From positions 9,199,501 to 9,263,500 of the forward strand of contig JAUKPH010000017.1 in NCBI GenBank assembly GCA_030549335.1: DNA of 64,000 bases, read 5' to 3'. A model generated the notes under the pieces. It saw only the letters and a list, made by a program, of their open reading frames with translations, did not search any database and was not told the origin of the DNA. Position 1 is the stretch's first letter; every line of letters starts with the position of its first letter. The DNA is from Pontederia crassipes. Its lineage: Eukaryota > Streptophyta > Magnoliopsida > Commelinales > Pontederiaceae. A program made the position numbers and the translations under genes. Shown in pieces: positions 61,039 to 64,000 of this stretch.

Positions 61039-61635
61039 CAGGGTTGTCAAAGACCGGATCGAACTAATCGGACCGGTCGAGTCGTAAAAAATGATCCAAA
61101 TGAAAATTGGATCTTTTTCAACGGCTTTGAATTAGTCAAAAAATCTAATAAGGTAAACAAAAAATTTGACATGGTCTACTCACCTTCTTGATGCATGGGA
61201 CTATTTATTTGTACATGTCTCTTTAATTTACTTGTTTAATAACTAAGCTTTCTTAATGTGTGACTATTTATTTATACAATTGTTTAACAAATATTATTTC
61301 TCATTTATTTAATTTATGAAAATTAAACTATTTTATATACATACTTTTTTCTTTTTACTCTCGGTTTATGTCATTTTAATTTATAATACAACAATATTTT
61401 TCAATAATTGTTTCATATAAAATCTTTATATTAAATATTAGTATAAATTTATTAGCTATTAAGATAAAATGTATTATTTCTTAAAGTTTAACTTATGATG
61501 TAATTCTATATAATTAATGCAATATGTAAATTATAATATTTTAATATTATCTGATCGGACCGAACAGATCGGTTCAGTCCAACTTGAAACAAAAACTTAT
61601 CTGCACAAATCATTGGTCTGATTTTCACAATAATG
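61039..61635. mobile_element. Non-autonomous hAT derivative (597 bp)
   Basis: The left end CAGGGTTGTCAAAGACCGGATC resembles the termini of the 29451-33506 hAT element (CAGTGTTGTCACGATC). The right end, inverted, CATTATTGTGAAAATC is a degraded partner. GGACCGGTCG and GGACCGAAC motifs lie near both ends, as in the larger element. The flanks TATTTTAG and AATTTTAG agree at seven of eight positions. The interior is AT-rich and non-coding. Confidence 0.65.
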
Positions 61636-61643
61636 AATTTTAG

Positions 61644-63044
61644 GTTGGAGTTGTTGAGATGAAAGTAGTTTCCTACCAAAACGATAACTTCTTTAGGGAA
61701 AGAATTGTATGGTCCTTAAAGAAGGCTACCTCCACGAAAATGTATCACCTGTTATAAAATTAAACAACTAATGAATTTATATTTTAAATAAATTTATTAT
61801 ATGTTTTTTTCCCTAAAGTAACATGCAGAAATAGTGGAAAACAAAGACATAATTATATTTTGAAGTTATCATTTTAAGTTGCGACTTCTTTAATAATAAA
61901 AGAAAATTGTTCACAAGTGAATAGCAAAAGGACAAATTTCACCACATGAAAATGTGAGACGTTTGGGGGCAAGCAATAGAAACCCCCCACTATCAACAAG
62001 GCACCATTTGTATTTGATCCAAAGATATAGGAGCTCATTAGCATGCAAACAACAAAAATGGGAAAAGCAAGTTATACTACAAGTGAAGAGTTCAAATTGA
62101 GAGAAGAATCAACCAAAAAATTAGAGCAATGTGGATTGACAGAAGTCGAAAGAGAGTAGTTGCATCCAACAACCAACTGGCAGAATAGCTCGAAGTCATA
62201 GGATAAGATCCGAGTAAATCACCCTATAAGTGACCAAAAAATGATGAACACGTCAAAGGTCAATGCCCTAAGGTTGGACTTGCTTCTAATGTGCTAAGGC
62301 CGAACATTATATAAGATATTGTTCAAAAAATGTGGCGACCAGCGCAATAAGGGAAAAGGAAAGTGATGCATATAAAATACAATATATATTTAATCATGCA
62401 TTTAATTTATTTTGAATCATTTTCTAATAGCATGCATTAATTTATGAGCTTATTTATACTAATTTTATAAAAATGAAAATATACCTAAATATTATATTTT
62501 ATTATGTAGAAAGTAAGAAAAATGAATTACGAAGCTAATAGAGAAAATTATGCTCAAATCAAAATTAAAACGAGTTTAGAAAATGAAAAACAATGAAGCT
62601 TGTCATGGGTGGGCCATGAAGAATTTATCACACTGCGAAACAAGGCCATGAAACCATTTTAATAGGTCGTTAAAATGCATTTTTTTAGCATGACTATGAC
62701 CAGCCTTTTATGGGTGGTGAAATCCACTATTTTAACTCGATTCAAATATTGTTTAGGTCGTGAAACACCTTTAACCACCCGTGACGAAAGTCAAAATTGT
62801 CCTGGAAATATATTTTTAAAGGAGTTTCAAGTATACAAGGACTCTTACTCAAACCACATGTCCTAAGGATCAATTGAAAAGATTTTATAGCTCAAAATTC
62901 AGAGTTTGACAAAGTCAAAATATCAAAATTAAATCTACTCTGAATTTAACTTATTTTCATAGAAAAAATTTTCATTTATTCTCCAATCACGTAGAAACTT
63001 AAACTGCTATAAAAAGAAGTCTTCTATAGTTATGAGAGAAGATG
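61644..63044. other. AT-rich repeat DNA, no gene seen
   Basis: Only short chance ORFs occur. The segment at about 62590-63044 resembles about 15300-16060, as noted there, and is cut at its right end by the LTR beginning at 63045. The remainder has no recognisable structure. Confidence 0.35.
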
Positions 63045-64000
63045 TGTAACACCCTGACATTTTGCGAATTAAAAATTGATTTTCGTAATTAAAATAAATT
63101 CAAAATTTTGGGATTTGTTAAAGAAAGATAAAGTTTGAAAATAAATAAAAGTATAGTTAGAGAAATGATAAAAGGAGAGGAAAAGATAAGATAATAAAAG
63201 TTTGAGTGAGAATGAAATTGTTATTAGATAAGAAGTAGGAAAAGAAGATTCATAATTAGATTAAAAAGGCCCTTAATGAGAGTTAAAGATAAGGGTTTTA
63301 TGTCTAAAAATATTTAAAAGATAAGATAAGATAAATACTTATTTATTTAATTATGAAATTGAGGAATAATTATATTTAGGAGAGATAAAATGAAGAAAAG
63401 ATAGTTAGAAGAGGATTAGGGATATAATTTGTTGAAGGATTGAATTAGGACTCTTAATGAGGTTGAAATTAAGAGTTTTAAGGATAAAAATATTTTGAAA
63501 TAAAATAATAATAAATTAGTATTTTAATTTTGAAAATCAAGAAATAGTATTATTAATTATTTATTTAAATTTGAAAATTCATGAAAAATAAAAGATGAAT
63601 TATGAATATGAAGTATGAGCACGAATTCTAATTAGATTAGAACTTGGGAAAATTTTTCCCTATAAATAGGTCCCAAAGACCTTTTTCAACACATCTTTCT
63701 CTCATTCTTTACATGAATTTTTTTCTCCATCTTTCAATTATTTTTCTTCTCACTCGATACGCGTGCATGGGAGTTTCGACCGACCATTCAATTTCGGATC
63801 TACCTTCTGTCCAAGGACGTCGGCCTCGTGGTTAGTCATCGCCAAATCTCATTGGAAATCGCGCCTCAAGTCTTGGGTTTTAGGTATTCTGAAACAGTTA
63901 AGGTACGTGAGATTTCAGATTCACTTTTGGGTACAATTTCGTAATGAAATAGTTAAGTTGATGAATGAATTATGATCGATATATGTTCTCCTATGTCTTA
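63045..64000 (+). repeat. Left part of an LTR running off the window
   Basis: TGTAACACCCTGACATTTTG at 63045 is a typical start for a plant Ty3/gypsy LTR. A strong TATA box, TATAAATAG, lies at 63661-63669, followed by a C/T-rich start-site-like segment. This arrangement fits U3 then R. No end is seen before 64000, so whether it is a solo or paired LTR cannot be told here. Confidence 0.5.
63661..63669 (+). promoter_or_regulatory. TATA box within the right-end LTR
   Basis: TATAAATAG lies about 616 bp into the LTR and is followed about 30 bp later by CAACACATC, a plausible initiation region. Confidence 0.45.

Noticed and set aside
1-64000. tRNA, rRNA or plant miRNA genes
   Set aside because: No sequence with internal A/B boxes plus cloverleaf arms, no rDNA segment, and no long foldback with a known miRNA core was noticed. 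A tRNAscan and small-RNA check would settle it.

Overview
This window is nuclear DNA from a flowering plant, most likely a monocot. The protein-coding genes have GT-AG introns, and their 5' ends are strikingly GC-rich (nMAT2-like gene and chitinase), grading into AT-rich 3' parts, a pattern typical of monocot genes. The rest is AT-rich and packed with nested plant transposable elements. I cannot name the species.

Four genes can be supported. (1) A complete three-exon class I chitinase with a chitin-binding domain (11991-13259, +). (2) An intronless 731-residue organellar group II intron maturase, nMAT2-like (33813-36008, +). (3) A complete seven-exon LOG-family cytokinin-activating phosphoribohydrolase (52127-53688, +). 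(4) A complete three-exon APO-family organelle RNA-binding protein, most like APO3 (57972-60839, -). Two of the four (nMAT2 and APO) belong to families that act on group II intron RNAs in organelles.

Transposable elements, left to right: a Ty3/gypsy retrotransposon (2941-11146) with near-identical 2.27 kb LTRs, perfect 5-bp target duplications and a decayed interior; a 5.6 kb CACTA-type element without a visible transposase (17124-22731); a degenerate gypsy pol (about 23215-25095); a MULE-type foldback element with a perfect 9-bp target duplication (25143-25878); a tandem repeat of about 185 bp (27447-29262) interrupted by a MITE and an LTR-like block; a 4.06 kb hAT element with a broken DUF659-type transposase (29451-33506); an Au-like SINE with a 17-bp target duplication (38851-39055); a Pack-MULE-like element carrying three tandem antisense pieces that resemble farnesyl diphosphate synthase exon 1 (about 39078-40608); a LINE reverse transcriptase scrap (41044-41240); a second foldback MULE (56234-56859); a 597-bp non-autonomous hAT derivative (61039-61635); and the start of another LTR running off the right end (63045 onward).

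The most unusual structure is inside the LTRs of the first retrotransposon: about 23 copies of a CGGCCGTAA-type motif, five of them the perfect 12-bp palindrome TTACGGCCGTAA. The array is kept in both LTRs, and its copy number differs between them by one 16-bp unit. The 3' LTR ends only about 845 bp upstream of the chitinase start, on the same strand, with three W-boxes in between. I see no tRNA or rRNA genes, no CRISPR array and no prokaryote-type gene cluster.
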